In this document: positions 12,901-25,176 of the stretch, one piece after another
Layout: the number at the start of each line of letters is the position of its first letter
Position numbering within the stretch: the stretch's first letter is position 1
Made by a program: the position numbers and the translations under genes
NCBI GenBank assembly: GCA_964023205.1
Contig: OZ026846.1
Location: 36,476,194 to 36,540,193, forward strand
Direction of reading: 5' to 3'
Source of the DNA: Lutraria lutraria
Lineage: Eukaryota; Mollusca; Bivalvia; Venerida; Mactridae
Length of the DNA stretch: 64,000 nt
Notes under the pieces: generated by a model
What the model was told of the DNA's origin: nothing
Seen by the model: only the letters and a program-made list of their open reading frames with translations
The model's database searches: none

Positions 12901-14143
12901 AAAGTAAAATTATGTGAAAAACTAATTAGACTTTATCCAAAATCATGTGTTTTTTACGGGACCTAGCCTTACTCCCCCCCTCCACTATAGATATAAAAGT
13001 ACATCCACTGTCTTATTTATTCACCTTTCCATACGCTCTCAAGAATAAGAATAATAATACAAATAGTTTTGAAATCCGTACTTACACTACTTATAAGTTA
13101 TAATGAGCATGTAACCAGTAACAAACATTTTTAAACCTTAATGATTTCAACAATTTACTACCGTTCATTGTATATTATTTATTCATTGAGTTCATTCTAT
13201 TACATTAGTATGTACTTTATGAATAAACTTTTTAATATCTCCACGAAAGCATCGTAAAGAAACAGTTTGACTAGACGAATAATGATTCGTTTTATTGTTG
13301 TTCCCACTGATTTCAGATAAGTTTATTGGTAAGGTTTTTAAATGCGATACAAAACAATAGTTTTATATTCGTTTAAGTTTGATTTAGTAGCGCCATCATT
13401 GCATGGTGCTTCCCTAGACAAGTATTTCTCGTTTATGTGATACGAGGTCAAAGAGAGAATTCCCATTTATACAAAACACTTAAGTTAGGATTGTTTAGTT
13501 TCACCATAGAGGCGTTTTTCTTTTAATTATTTTTATTTAAAGTATTTAAACTGTTCAACACCTCATGCAGCTGGAGGATTTAATTTAAGTAATGTATTAA
13601 AGGGTCCAATTCACAGTTAAATGATTTTAGTAAATGTTCTTGTGCTTCGCCATATTTTTGGTTTCATTTATTGCAGAAATGAGATGTAATTCTTTGGATT
13701 TAATGATGTTCCAGACAATATTTTGTCATTTTCTTTTTGGTAAAGATGTCAGATCAAGGAACTAAATAGGATGAACGCACTTGCCTTTCATTTTGAGCAT
13801 CCTTTGAAAAAGATCATATAGTTTTATACATTTTCTTTGTGTTCGGTGTGCTACAAATACATTAGTATATAAATAACCAAGGAAGCGGGGAACAGTCTAG
13901 TAATGTATCATGATATCGAGCTGGAACCAGCACATCCTTACATCAATTGATCTGTTCGGTCGACAGTTTTCGGGATGTCACATTCTTACCTTCAATTATC
14001 TGCACATTCCCATTGCACCCCGTTTGTGTAATCGAACTCTGGGCCATTAGGCATAATGGTGAGCCTGTGCTAGTTAACATATAGTCTTGGTTTTCATATA
14101 TCAAGTTAAATTGACACGGGAAATCATGTACAGTTTATTATGA
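9937..14143. other. No confident gene
   Basis: Four kilobases of AT-rich sequence. Only the weak open frame at 11089-11298 was noted. CCCCCCC near 12975 and a short inverted pair around 12203-12268 (AATCAAGCCA / TGGCTTGATT) are the only structures seen. Confidence 0.55.
11089..11298 (+). CDS. Unassigned polar open frame
   Basis: Sixty-nine codons starting MNFSTDGNKMKQQYAPLILT, rich in Ser, Thr, Asn and Lys (LSKETPDNSDFTGSKNSVLS). A donor-like CTAA|GTAAAG lies at 11170, so it could be a first exon, but no partner exon was found. Chance is quite possible. Confidence 0.15.
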   Translation: MNFSTDGNKMKQQYAPLILTRQSPTNLSKETPDNSDFTGSKNSVLSTKIFEDESCLQDAKDTFRKKYKK

Positions 14144-14321
14144 GTTTAACCTGGGAACAAAGACCACCTTTGGGAAAAACATAATGTGACATCTAATGGC
14201 AGGCGGGCTTTATAGGGAGGTCATTTTGTTTTAAATGATAAATGACAGTTTTAAAAGGAAATGTCTTTATTTATAGGAAAGCCTTAATTTGGTGGTGGCC
14301 ACTGGCACAGGTTTGACTGTA
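14144..14321 (-). mobile_element. MITE family A copy
   Basis: Complementary orientation: starts TTTAACCTGGGAACAAAGACC-like and ends GTGGCCACTGGCACAGGTTT followed by GACTG. The body contains GGTCATTTTGTTTTAAATGA and GACAGTTTTAAAAGGAA, the complements of family phrases. Confidence 0.78.
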
Positions 14322-15126
14322 CTTCTCTTATAGGTATAATCCTTTTGGAACAGTCTTGCGCTCTACCTATAGACCCAATATAGAAGTGACACTTTAAATC
14401 TAACCATGTACCAAATACACTCTTAGGGAGAAAATGCAACAACATTCTACTGCGTAACTTGCTTCGACAAAAGGCATTATACACCTTCCTACCATGCAAA
14501 TTAATGCATGGCATTGTATTACTGTTCTCAACAAAGTTGTTTTCTAGACGTTAACTAGTCATGATAATTAAGACAACGAATAAAATCGAAAATCGCGGAA
14601 TTTAAAGTCAGAGTGATTGCAAAGCCGTGTTTATTGTCGCGCTACATCAATTGAATTAACAACTTATGAGAAAAGGAGAATATGTAACTTCATTTATTGT
14701 AAATACAATGTTTAACCATTACTGTATGTATCATAAAAATGTGATATATACTGATGGCAAAATGATGACGCGACGAAACTCATTAAAATAGTAATTAACC
14801 TTCAGTTATTTGAGATTTATCTAGCTATGGAAGTATTTTGCATTTTTTTAATTTTCCATCTATAGGGGATATGGACAGCGATGAAACAAGACAGTAAAAT
14901 ACCAAAATAATCTTCTGTCTTATTTAAATACACATCTTTAAAATAAATACAGTGCAACCTATCAAAAGCAACACACATTTGAGAGTAGCAAATTATGTTG
15001 TTATTGAGATGTTTTTGCTTTAGAGAGGTTAACTTAATAATTAAATCATGCAGTGGGGAAACATCAAACTGTTGTTAAAGGGTGGTTGTTACTCCACAAA
15101 GGGCCGTTCTGGTGAGGCTGTACTGT

Positions 15127-15200
15127 ACAGTCAAACATGTGTTAGCGTCCACCTCTGAATAAAGGCCATTTGATATTTTAAAAACTGTCAACCCATGTTC
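15127..15200 (+). mobile_element. MITE family A fragment
   Basis: CAGTCAAACATGTGTTAGCG followed by CCACCTCTGAATAAAGGCC and TTTTAAAAACTGTCA; the rest of the element is missing. Confidence 0.7.
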
Positions 15201-15738
15201 GTATGACGGACAATGTATGGTTTAAAACCGCTAGTCATACTATGCCGTTACAAATTGATTTAAGTTTGTATACTATTTGTAGGTTAATTAAAATTTGTAA
15301 GACTATTCCTGCTTTGCGAGATGCGTAATAAATGACAATGCATAATTTAGCGTATTTGGTGTAGAACACTTCATTATAAAAGTAAACAAATTGTTTTTTC
15401 TATATTGTCGTATTTGAAACAGAAAAAATGGGTTTTGTGAAATCTTGCAACCAGACACTCCCTGTCACCGACAAGAACACGAACAGGTGCAAACAGATAT
15501 GGCGTCATTACCTACTTCACTTAAAGAGGAGTTCTGTTTGTTTCCAATTAAGTTCAGTATTTGTATTTGGTGGTTATGATACATTGTTGAGATTGATAGT
15601 GACTTCAAAACATATAATGAAGTGGCATATCACGTTTCCCGCCGCAAACCATAACATATCATCCTCTCATAACGTCAAATAAGTCTCCTATTCCTAACGT
15701 ACACAAAACCGGATGTTATCGTACATTTATTTATTTGA

Positions 15739-15960
15739 TTGGATCTATTAAGAGACACGTTGTGGTTGTCATTTAGCCCAACCAGTATTCCTGGATTCTA
15801 TACCAATACTCACTTTGTTCTCTACTGTTCACAGCAAACTTCTCCACATAATATAGCCTACGGTGGGTCAAGACGTGTGTCTTTGAGAAGAAACCGTCCA
15901 GCTACCTTACAAAAGGGCGATGGTTATACCCGGGATTACGCCCCATGTCTTCAGTGTTAA
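15739..15960 (+). CDS. Unassigned possible terminal exon (SIPGFYTNTHFVL...GDGYTRDYAPCLQC)
   Basis: The open frame ends at a TAA at 15960. A good acceptor (TTGTCATTTAG) sits before CCAACCAGTATTCCTGG, so the coding part may start near 15778. The protein-like part includes SIPGFYTNTHFVLYCSQQTS, NIAYGGSRRVSLRRNRPATL and DGYTRDYAPCLQ. A related, stop-containing sequence (SIPGFCTSDNHALH) occurs at 30555-30670. The family is not recognised. A possible first exon (MASLPTSLKEEF, from about 15500) does not join in phase by any site I found. Either a small duplicated gene or a fragment of an unknown repeat. Confidence 0.25.
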   Translation: MDLLRDTLWLSFSPTSIPGFYTNTHFVLYCSQQTSPHNIAYGGSRRVSLRRNRPATLQKGDGYTRDYAPCLQC

Positions 15961-15969
15961 GTTAATCTT

Positions 15970-16246
15970 GGTCCGTATTCACGAAGCATCTTAAGTAATT
16001 TTTTAACTTAAGTTATATTTTTCCTTAAATTCGACTTTTCTTAACTCTTGTTTACTAATATAAAGGAGGAAATCACAATAATATGATTTTATCTTTGATC
16101 TAAAGATGCCAATTATGAAAATGATAATTCATTTTCACACTTTTGATGACTGGTTTACAATCTGTTACCACGAAAAAAAATTAAACTTAAGTAAAAATTT
16201 CGACTTAAGTTAAAGACAATCTTAAGATGCTTTGTGAATACGGACC
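15970..16246. mobile_element. MITE, 277 bp, GGTCCGTATTCAC ends
   Basis: Inverted ends GGTCCGTATTCACGAAGCAT (continuing CTTAAG) at the left and CTTAAGATGCTTTGTGAATA then CGGACC at the right. Further CTTAAGT/ACTTAAG blocks just inside each end extend the inverted repeat. Confidence 0.88.
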
Positions 16247-16424
16247 CTGGAAAGTTGCTAAACGACCTAAACTGTTACGACATAAAAATTAAGTATTGAC
16301 AATTTGGCTTTCTTGATTAGAAAAGTACATGTAGTTGTATTTAAGAAAGCTTCTAAAGAACAATAAGTAATTGGAATGATGTCTCACCTTACAGTGGATA
16401 TTTTACCATTACATAAACAGTAAA

Positions 16425-16620
16425 ATAAATCTCGTTATCATCGGACCAGACTAAATGCTCGAGATAAACATGGTGTTCGTAATATACGGGTTTTTGTTTG
16501 TGGAATGAAAATGAAATGTGTATGATGCGTATCATGCAATTAATTGATATATTTACAGTAATGATACGAAAATGTGTACGTAAAATGTACCCCATGATAT
16601 ATATGTTGTATAAGATGAAA
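16425..16620. repeat. Dispersed repeat B (mariner/pogo-like?) copy 1
   Basis: About 190 bases sharing many blocks with 39779-39975: CTCGTTATC, GGACCAGACT, CTCGA(G/A)ATAAAC, ATTTACAGT.ATGATACGAAA, TACGTAAAAT.TA, CCATGATRTATA. No coding potential; the minus-strand open frame here is incidental. Confidence 0.65.
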
Positions 16621-17934
16621 TTACGTAATACCACATGGAATGGCAGACTATAACTGCTTGTTGAATAAACAAAACTTAATGAACATCAGCAAAAGTCACC
16701 CTCATAGACAAATTTTGTCAAAATTAAAAACTAGGTTCTATTTACTATGTCCCTTTGCAAAGAAGTTTCAATGTTTCAATATCACAATAAAAGAAATGCT
16801 AGACTGATGATACTACCAGTCTGTCATGACAGTAAACATACATTGGGATAGAATCCTCATCTATGTTTATTCCCGTCAGCTAACAGTATGTTCAGAAATG
16901 GTAATTCAAGTTCTGTTAAAAACAAACATTACACTAATTATTAAGATAATCATCATCCTTACCATACTCTCCTATAAGCAGCTGTGGCTTGAAGAACAAT
17001 ATTGATGTATCTAATTACGTATGGATTATTATTATGTTGGTTTGTTCAGCCATCGTTATCCCAACAAAGTTCCTTCTCGTGTAGTATTGTAAATATACAT
17101 GATGTGCTGTTCTATATAGGAGTATGTCCATCTATATTCTAAGTGGTGTACGATGTTAGATTTACTCTACTTAATATAATTTCAGTTATACATGAGTTAA
17201 GTTTATTGTCCTAATTAGGTATTCCTTGTTTGTGTCAGACTTTATTTATAAAGTATTGCTCCGTATTGGAGACATTAGGGCGCTTTTAAAAGTACATCAT
17301 AAATATGTAAACTATAATGCCTGTTGTACAGCAAAAACAATAGCCTGGCGTAAATGTTCTGTATCATATACAAGGCATTTATGAACGCGTGTTTTTTTTC
17401 GGTCATGTAATAATTTTATGAAAGTCTGATAGAGCAGAAAAATGCTCAGTTAAAGTTTTGCAAACGTCTTTAAATTCTCTGACAAAATTGCCATGTTAAT
17501 GCTGTTAAATTGGCTTAAAAGTAAAGATGAACATTCCATCCATTCATTTTATTTGGCCGAACAGAATAAAGAAACTGGTAGATTTTAGCTCATATCTGTT
17601 CCCATACGGCGGATTTTTGGAATTCAGTTCTCGTATTTTTTTTTGTATATTGCTTTGTTTGTCGTGATTTTGGATGCATGGAAAGTTGTATTCAGTCTGA
17701 TATTATATATGGTGTTTCTTGAATATTAGTTTTTCCTTATGTCCTTACAAAGCCGAAGACAGCCAAACACCCCATTCGTGAACTATTCGTACATGGTGGA
17801 ATGCGACGACGTGATTCGGAGTAAATGTCCTTATCTCCATGTCATCATCATCATTACGCCGAAGCAATTAGTTCCACCAATATATTGTCTTAAAACGTTA
17901 TGAATAAACTTATCAATCCACGTACAGAATGGCT

Positions 17935-18235
17935 TTTTGTAAGAGCATAACAATACAATGCAGTACATAGACAATCCAGTCAGCAGACAAAGATATGGTA
18001 GACTCTACACATTAATGACTTTGATAAAATAGATGTTGTCACAAAAGCTAACAATTAGCGCCGGTAGAAAGTGTGTGTTCAATCTGATTGGGTATAAAAC
18101 ATCGTAGTTTCATTATACAACTTGAAATTTACACATTCTAGGAAAGATGCTAAACAAGAAGCATTATTCTTTTTCTAATTGGGGTAACTCTATTCATACG
18201 AACTGCATTATAGGTCAATTAATTTGCGCTTCTGT
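17935..18235 (-). repeat. Dispersed repeat C, copy 2 (inverted relative to copy 1)
   Basis: Complement of copy 1 with roughly three-quarters identity by eye over 150 bases and patchier similarity beyond. About 10 kb apart from copy 1. Confidence 0.72.
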
Positions 18236-20455
18236 ACAACTCAGTTAGTTTCAAACAAAGCACTGGCGCTGATGTACCCTAAGTCCAGACAAATAACGTG
18301 CTATAGACCATTGTTCCACAGTACATTACGTGTAGCATGTGTGTTTCCGTAACGTACAAAAAAAGTATCTTAATTATGCAAAAAAGGTACAAATTGTCGA
18401 TGTGGTGTATAAATCTCCGTAATCATCGACATGGTCGTTGGACACCCCTAAATAAACATTCTTGAAACTTTGAAAAAGAGATTTTCCGAAGAGGGGAATA
18501 TATTTATATATCTGGGTGACGGTAAATCTGGTTTTAATAAAGTTTTCTGACATAAGTTGTATCTTCCATTCACTGGACAATTCAACTGCGATCAAAATTG
18601 TGTTTAATAGTTGCATAAATATTCGTATTTCTGTTAGCTGTGTGGAGTTATTAGATGGTAGCTGTTTAGATAAATGAACAATTTTCGCAGATATAATTCA
18701 CTATCCTGTCACTGGCTTTGACATTTAATGATACTCGTCGAGGTAGCTGATAAGTATTTTGTTTTAGTAAATTAAAAAGTTCATAAATTATATTGTAACA
18801 TTACATTTCCTTCTCTGTTGCTTGGATAGCATGGATATAGTAGTCAGTCGACGATTAACAAGTCGAAAAGTACACCCTTAAACGTCACAATAACTCGGCT
18901 TACTGCGTATTTAAAGCGCGTGGGACGAAATATCAAAGAATTCTATCCAACCTCATATTATTATGTATAATATATCAGAATTAGGAATTCTCAAAGGAAC
19001 AAGCGATAGAAAGTAGAAGTACTTAAATGAATTGACGATACATATCTGCTTAATATTGAAGTATAAATGTTGCAGGGAATTAAGTATTATTCTAATCACA
19101 TCGGAACAAAATTGTAGTAAAACAATATTTTGTCCAAGTTATAGAACGGGGTAAGAGGTCTACTCATGTTTCCCCTTTGGTCAACTTGATACATGCTACT
19201 GGAAACGCATGTGAAACATGATGTATAATAATTGTAAAGCCAACTAGTTTCAGGCATGTGTATGTTATAACAAACCGAAGAAAATATACCAACAATGTTT
19301 CATGCATAATTTTTTTAATTAAACAGCGCTAGCACTGTAAAATTCTTTCCTAAGAGAAACGCAATTGGGGAATTGGTCAGGGTCGAATATATCCTTAGCT
19401 AATCATAGCATATCGCTGATAATACGTAATACCGCGGATTATGGTGTAAAAGAATATAGATTTGTATCATGTTCTGGACATTTATTCCAAATTATATTCA
19501 CAAACAAATGAGAATGTTAGAATATGTTAACGACACTAATTGTAAATTAATTGTCTTATTGTTTTATAAATACCCATTAACATTCATTTTATTAGTTTAC
19601 CATGCAAATTTAATCACTTAAAACAAAAGTAAAAGAAAATTGCATCCATGCGAAAGATGACAACCGAAATAAAGCAACAAATTCTCATTTCTGTAAAGTT
19701 CAAAACAAAAGACTTGTCTTTAGGGTATTAAGGCAATGGCATAAACTGCTCTTTTCCATTTTCATTGACGGGATGGTTGAGTATAATGAAAACCGTTTAG
19801 ATAATTTTGTGTAAACAATACTTGTCATCAGTCGTTGTAATGCCAGAACAAAAAGGCCCACACCCAATCACTTCCTGGTACCACAAATGAACATAAATCT
19901 TAAGGACCATGTCATAAGGACGACATAATCCCCTTCAATTAAGAACATTGTTTGCTCTTGATTGATTTTTGCATTTCATTTATCGTTTGAACAACATTAT
20001 CGAGTTTGTTAATTGTTTCAGCTGTTAAATTGAAGCATCATAGCACATGCCGCAGATTTGACTGTGTCCATTGTCTCATTGCAAGCACGTGCAATAAGCT
20101 GTTTCATCATAATGTATCTTTGATAATTTAGGGATTTTATCTTCTGTAAACAATCATCTTTCGGGTGTGGAATGAAACTGAGTAAAAAAGTGCACAATTA
20201 TCTGTGGATAATATTCGATAAATAGGAAATGTAATGATACGGCGTGATTGCCTTTTAATGAAAAAAAAACACATCTTGTCGAATCCTCCGGCAACAAATA
20301 CAATGTAAGTCACTGATCATTTATACAAAATCTTACAATAATTGCACCACAATTATTAAAAAATACAATGCAAATGAATGAATTTTATATTTGCCACTGG
20401 TTACTTTGAACAAAATTATTTATGACTGATAAAAACAGGTAAATTCTCACTTTCC

Positions 20456-20632
20456 TCAAACCTGTAAACAAAGGCCTTCCCTGAGAAAGACAAAATTTGG
20501 CCTTCATTGATAGGCTGCCTTTATCCAGATTTTGCTTTGTTCTTAATAATCAAAGATGCCTAAAAGAATGGTATTTACTCACAGGGTGGTCTTTATTATT
20601 CGGAGGTGGCTGTTAACACATGTTTGGATGTA
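20456..20632 (-). mobile_element. MITE family A copy
   Basis: Complementary orientation, diverged: CAAACCTGTAAACAAAGGCC at the left and GGAGGTGGCTGTTAACACAT then GTTTGGATG at the right, with AAGAATGG and GGTCTTTATT between. Confidence 0.72.
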
Positions 20633-21346
20633 TCTGCCTTCCTCAAAACTCCTCAACCCAAAACCTACCCAACATACTAGCATAAGACAAGGCGTCATCA
20701 TCTGATCATGTATTGATTATAGGTTAAATATTCTAAATATTCAAAGAATGAAAAATAAATTTTAGAGCGTGTGATACTAATTGAAGATGGCCAAGATAAG
20801 GAAGATTTAGTCCTAATTAATTTGATAGAAAACGTGATACAGACAAGCTTGATAATAATTATTCGAAATGAAAAAATCCTTTCCATTATTAATTGGCAGC
20901 ACTGATTAGTCCAATAACAAATAACATTCAGTTGTTGACTTTGTCACATTACGACCTTGTCCAACAATTTTCCTGAAATTAGTCAAAATAATTGACGAAT
21001 GTGTGATCCCTTCGTGTACTTTTCAAATAAATACACAAAATAACGTAAACTAGAGACAGCTTATTTAGAGTCACAATCAATCCATTATGATAGGAACAGA
21101 ACATATCTTTATTTAGACAAGTACAAATAGTACATAGTCACAATGTATACAATGTATACAAATATAATAATATTCACGTGAAACAAAAGGGAAAAAGAAA
21201 ATGTCAATATGACATACAATATTGCTTATAATAATACAACATAATTACATATTTTTAAAGGTGTAACATATTTTAGACAAATATTGTAATGTATAACGGA
21301 GGATGAATGAATGCTAATAGCTATAATAAATGATGCAGGTTCTAAA

Positions 21347-21964
21347 CTAACATGCCTTTGGTTGAACAATTTCACGACGTTTAAATGCTTGAAAAATAAA
21401 ATTGCCTAAATTTAATAATGTTGATCTATTTGTTGAGCTTAGTAAGTCAATAAACTTATACATGCTTGGTTTTTTATAAAAAGATTTCGGAATATATTTA
21501 ACTCTAAGGTCAGAATAGTTTTTACATGTGATGATAAAATGATATTCGTCTTCTACGTCTGATCCACAAAAATAACAAATTCTTTCATGTCTGGGTCTTC
21601 TATTTCGTCCGTGTCGAAAAGTTTCAATAAACAAATTATGTGAAGATGCACGTAATCTAGTAATTTGGTTGCGTATTTTATAAGAATTGATATTCATTAA
21701 GTATTCTGATATACCAAATTGTGGTTTTAAATGGATGTATAGGGATTTAAGAATTTCATTTCTTTCAATATTACCGAAAAATGTTTGTATAGCACAATCT
21801 ATAACAGTTCTCTTAAATAAATTGATAAATTGTTTACCATCTATGGTTTCTTGATTATTAAATATATAACTAAATCCAAACTCGTCTAATAATTTTTTAA
21901 CATTATAGACCCAATTTTTTCTTCCATCATGGTATTGAGATAAGGAATGTAAATATACAGTTTT
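21347..21964 (-). pseudogene. LINE C-terminal region with CCHC zinc-binding motif
   Basis: In frame with the reverse transcriptase after the TAG. It carries CYFCGSDVEDEYHFIITC, a C-x2-C-x8-H-x4-C arrangement typical of the zinc-binding tail of LINE reverse transcriptases (zf-RVT type), and ends at a stop at 21347. Confidence 0.85.
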
Positions 21965-23743
21965 CTACAGAATATTATCAGTTCTAATGATTTTAACCCA
22001 ATATTTCATAACTTGAACAAAACGATTTACATACAAAGGGTACCGTCCCAATTCCCCGTAAATAGCCGCGTTGCTTGTTGATTGTTTTACTCCTAAAATT
22101 GACTTGCAAAATTGAAGATGAATGCGTTCTAGTACAGTAGATTTTGTTATTCCCCATATAGGACTGCCGTAATTTAATATTGATCCAACAAATGCGTCAA
22201 AAAGTTGTAATGAAATATCGGGACGTATGTTATATTGTTTAATATTGTTTAATAAAACGTACATTGCCCTTAGGGCTTTGCCTTCTAGACTTTTGATATT
22301 TAATACGAAGGTGCCCGTATAATTCAAACTTACACCAAGGTAATTAAAATTATCAACAATTTCTAACAATTCGTTGTTATAATAAAAAACTTCATTATTT
22401 CGTATAAGACCCCTCTTTCTAAAAACAACAACCTTAGTTTTCGCAGTATTGACCTCTAACCCCCATTTAAAACAATTATCATAGAGAGAATTTAGGCTCG
22501 ACTGTAGGTCGTCGATTGAATCACCACATATAACCATGTCATCAGCGAACAATAAAATGATAATACATATTTCGTTTACAGTCAAACCCGATAGGTTACT
22601 TCGTTGTAAAAACAATTCTATATCGTCAATGAATAAGGCAAAAAATGCTGGTGAATTTGTCTGGCCTTGGCGTAAGCCCACTGCAATTTCGAAAAAGTCC
22701 GAATACTGATTACAAAATTTTATACTGGATTTTACAATATCATACATGCTTCGAAACATTTTTAAAATCTTTCCATCTAGACCTTGTTTGTATAGTTTAA
22801 ACCACAGGGCATCACGGTTCACTGAATCAAAGGCCTTCTTTAGGTCAACAAACGCACAGTATAAACGTTTTTTGTCATTCAAGCATTGATCAATCAAATT
22901 TTGTAAAACGAAAATCGCATCGACTGTACTGTGATTTTTTCGAAAACCGAATTGAGCATCAGATAAAACATTTTGAGTATAGTACCAGTTTTCTACTCGC
23001 GCGTCTAGAATACCTGTAAATATTTTCCCAAGATTGCTTAATAAAGTAATGCCGCGGTAATTATTGACATCATTAAAATCACCTTTTTTGTGTAGTGGTA
23101 TTATAAAGCCTTGAGCCCATTTTTCAGGGAAAACACCACAATTAAAAACAACATTAAATAAATCAGTCAAATGGCCGTATAAAATATCAATAGCATCAAT
23201 GAAATATTCATTTAATAAATTATCCGCGGGACACGATGCTTTATTACGTTTCAAACGTTTTACAGTATTGCGTACTTCCGTTATCGTTATTTGTTTATTT
23301 AATTCGGTAGATATATCATCATTTAAATTGACGTTGATATCATTGTTCGCAAAAAAATCATCAACCTCAGTGATATTTGGTGTTTGAATATATTCAAACA
23401 TTGAAGAAAAATACTGTTTAAAATCATCGATAGATAAAGTAGTTCTACTACGATCATGCCCGCGAAATAACCGCCAAAAGTCTCGGGGACGTCCGCGTTT
23501 TAACTCAGCTAATTTTTTACACATGTTTTGTTTATGTATTCTTTTCTTATGATTTATCAACTTTTTATAATTAAATTTTGCATGATTTAGCTCGGCGTGA
23601 TTTTCAGGGGTTTTATTATTACTAAACTCCTTTATAGCTGTTTGATAAATTGATCTTAATGTACTACATTCATGGTCAAACCAGTCTTTATTACTGTTGA
23701 CATTAATAGGTCTGTTGCCTTCTCTGTATGTTTTCTTAAACAA
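21965..23743 (-). pseudogene. LINE reverse transcriptase domain
   Basis: 592 open codons. An N-terminal basic helical part is followed by reverse transcriptase blocks: NNYRGITLLSNLGKIF (about 227-242), QFGFRKNHSTVDAIFVL (about 264-280), AFVDLKKAFDSV (297-308, first catalytic Asp), GLRQGQTNSP (356-365) and LLFADDM (397-403, catalytic Asp pair). All catalytic acids are present. The frame ends at a TAG after RTDNIL, but the same frame continues through KTVYLHSLSQYHD, so the stop is a mutation rather than the natural end. Confidence 0.95.
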
Positions 23744-23756
23744 TGGATCCGCTACC

Positions 23757-24371
23757 TCACAAATAAGAGTTAGTAAATTTTGTCACTAAGTCGTCAACGT
23801 TTGTCGTGTCGCAATTAACTGTATTCAAACATAAATTATTAAGATCTGGTAGTTTAGCAATGATACCTCGTCTAAATGATTGTTTGAAATCAGCATTCCA
23901 TTTTACATAAGAAAAACTAGTATCAGATTCTACAAACTCCTTATGAAAACATTCGCAACGTATTGTAAAATGCAAAGGTGCGTGATCACTATAGATATTA
24001 AAATTCCCGACGGCGAAATCATGGATTATACAAAAATCTTTTTCTTGTGACAACAAATAATCAATTGTACTGCATGATTTATGGCTAACATATGTGAATT
24101 CACCTGAGTTGAAATCATGTCCGAGACAACCATTCACAGTTCTACATGTGGTGGCTTTACATAGATCTAATAACTGAGTACCTCGTGCATTGCATATTTT
24201 ATCTTTTGAGGCCCGTTCAGTGGCTTGATCTGGACAATACAATTCGGGGTCAATATCTGGTACAAATGTGTCACATACAATGTAGTCTGGGTTTGTACCC
24301 ACCCTAGCATTAAAATCACCAGCTAATAATACTCGACCTAATTGATCATATTCAAATATATCATTTTGCAA
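23757..24371 (-). pseudogene. LINE endonuclease, C-terminal part
   Basis: Has LLAGDFNARVG (residues 15-25, the catalytic GDFN), a serine-rich TIDYLL segment (about 101-107) and YSDHAPL (about 127-133, the catalytic SDH). These are three of the core motifs of an AP-endonuclease-like nicking domain. The open stretch begins after an in-frame TAA near 24383 and ends when the frame shifts near 23765; the other frame continues into the reverse transcriptase. Confidence 0.9.
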
Positions 24372-24559
24372 TACATCAAATTAATCAATGTTATACAACT
24401 TAGCAGCTGGACTGTCATCGGTCCATAGATATAGACCGCATAAATAAACATCACATGACATATGAAAAAAATATTTATCAAGTTTCAACCAGATTATGCT
24501 ATCATAATGATTCTTGACAATTTCAACACCAGGTTTTATATCAGATTTTACATATATCA

Positions 24560-24856
24560 CTATTCCACCACTACTTCGTTTGGCAAGTTTGTTTTAAACT
24601 TTCTATAAAAATTGAAACATTCAAAATTTTGTAAATCAATTTTACTGTGCGTATTTGTCCACGATTCGCAAAGAAATATTATTTCATTGGAAATAAGATC
24701 ATTAATAAATTGTTCATCATCCAACTTATCTTTAGTTAATCCATTACAGTTCCATACTAATACTCTAACTCTAACTAGGTAATGCAAAATGTGTTCTAAT
24801 TGTTGACAACGACAACATTTATTGCATAACAAGGCCTCCGGTCCAAAATACATCAA
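24560..24856 (-). pseudogene. LINE endonuclease, N-terminal part
   Basis: Contains RVLVWNCNGL, the first endonuclease strand with its metal-binding Asn, and IIFLCESWT with the catalytic Glu. The frame is lost near 24590. In another frame the sequence continues as KLAKRSSGGIVIYVK, the SGG strand that follows in APE-type LINE endonucleases, so a single-base indel separates the two parts. Confidence 0.85.
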
Positions 24857-25015
24857 TTGTCATCAACTATTGTTGTGATGTAGCCTAGTATAATTAAGGT
24901 ATGTTCATTGTCCTTTTGAATTAATATTGTGTAGCATCAAACATTAATGTATCTATTTCTGTTAATATGTTATACTAGTTTTTTATTAGACAACTCCTTT
25001 AACTCAAAATCGTTT

Positions 25016-25176
25016 GTGGCACCGTTAAATATCGTGAAATGTCGCATTTACCGTTAAATGTCGCAACCGCCGCTAAATGTCGCAAAATCTTCAGATAAAT
25101 GTTTCATTTTTAACGTTATATGTCGAACCATTTTATCTGCCTCTAAATTTGCCAAGCTACCGTTAAATGTCTCAAT
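25016..25176. repeat. Irregular short repeat with CGTTAAATGTCGCA core
   Basis: About six imperfect copies of a 14-base core (CCGTTAAATGTCGCA and variants such as CGCTAAATGTCGCA and CGTTATATGTCGAA) spaced 20-35 bases apart, directly beside the (TAA)n tail of the truncated LINE. No coding potential. Confidence 0.6.

Larger units (their letters stand above)
16621..21084. other. No gene recognised; holds dispersed repeat C copy 2 and a MITE A copy
   Basis: Outside the repeats at 17935-18235 and 20456-20632 nothing with coding character was found. The region ends at the 3' terminus of the decayed LINE. Confidence 0.55.
21085..24860 (-). mobile_element. Near full-length non-LTR retrotransposon (LINE), decayed
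   Basis: One minus-strand element carrying an apurinic-type endonuclease, a reverse transcriptase and a C-terminal CCHC segment in the usual LINE order. Its RNA-sense 3' end has AATAAA near 21108-21113. No RNase H and no separate ORF1 were recognised. Lesions: a frameshift near 24590, an in-frame TAA near 24383, a frameshift near 23765 and an in-frame TAG at 21965. It is therefore immobile unless helped in trans. The block-3 motif YRGITLLS and the FADD box recall RTE/CR1-type LINEs, but I do not assign a clade. Confidence 0.93.
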
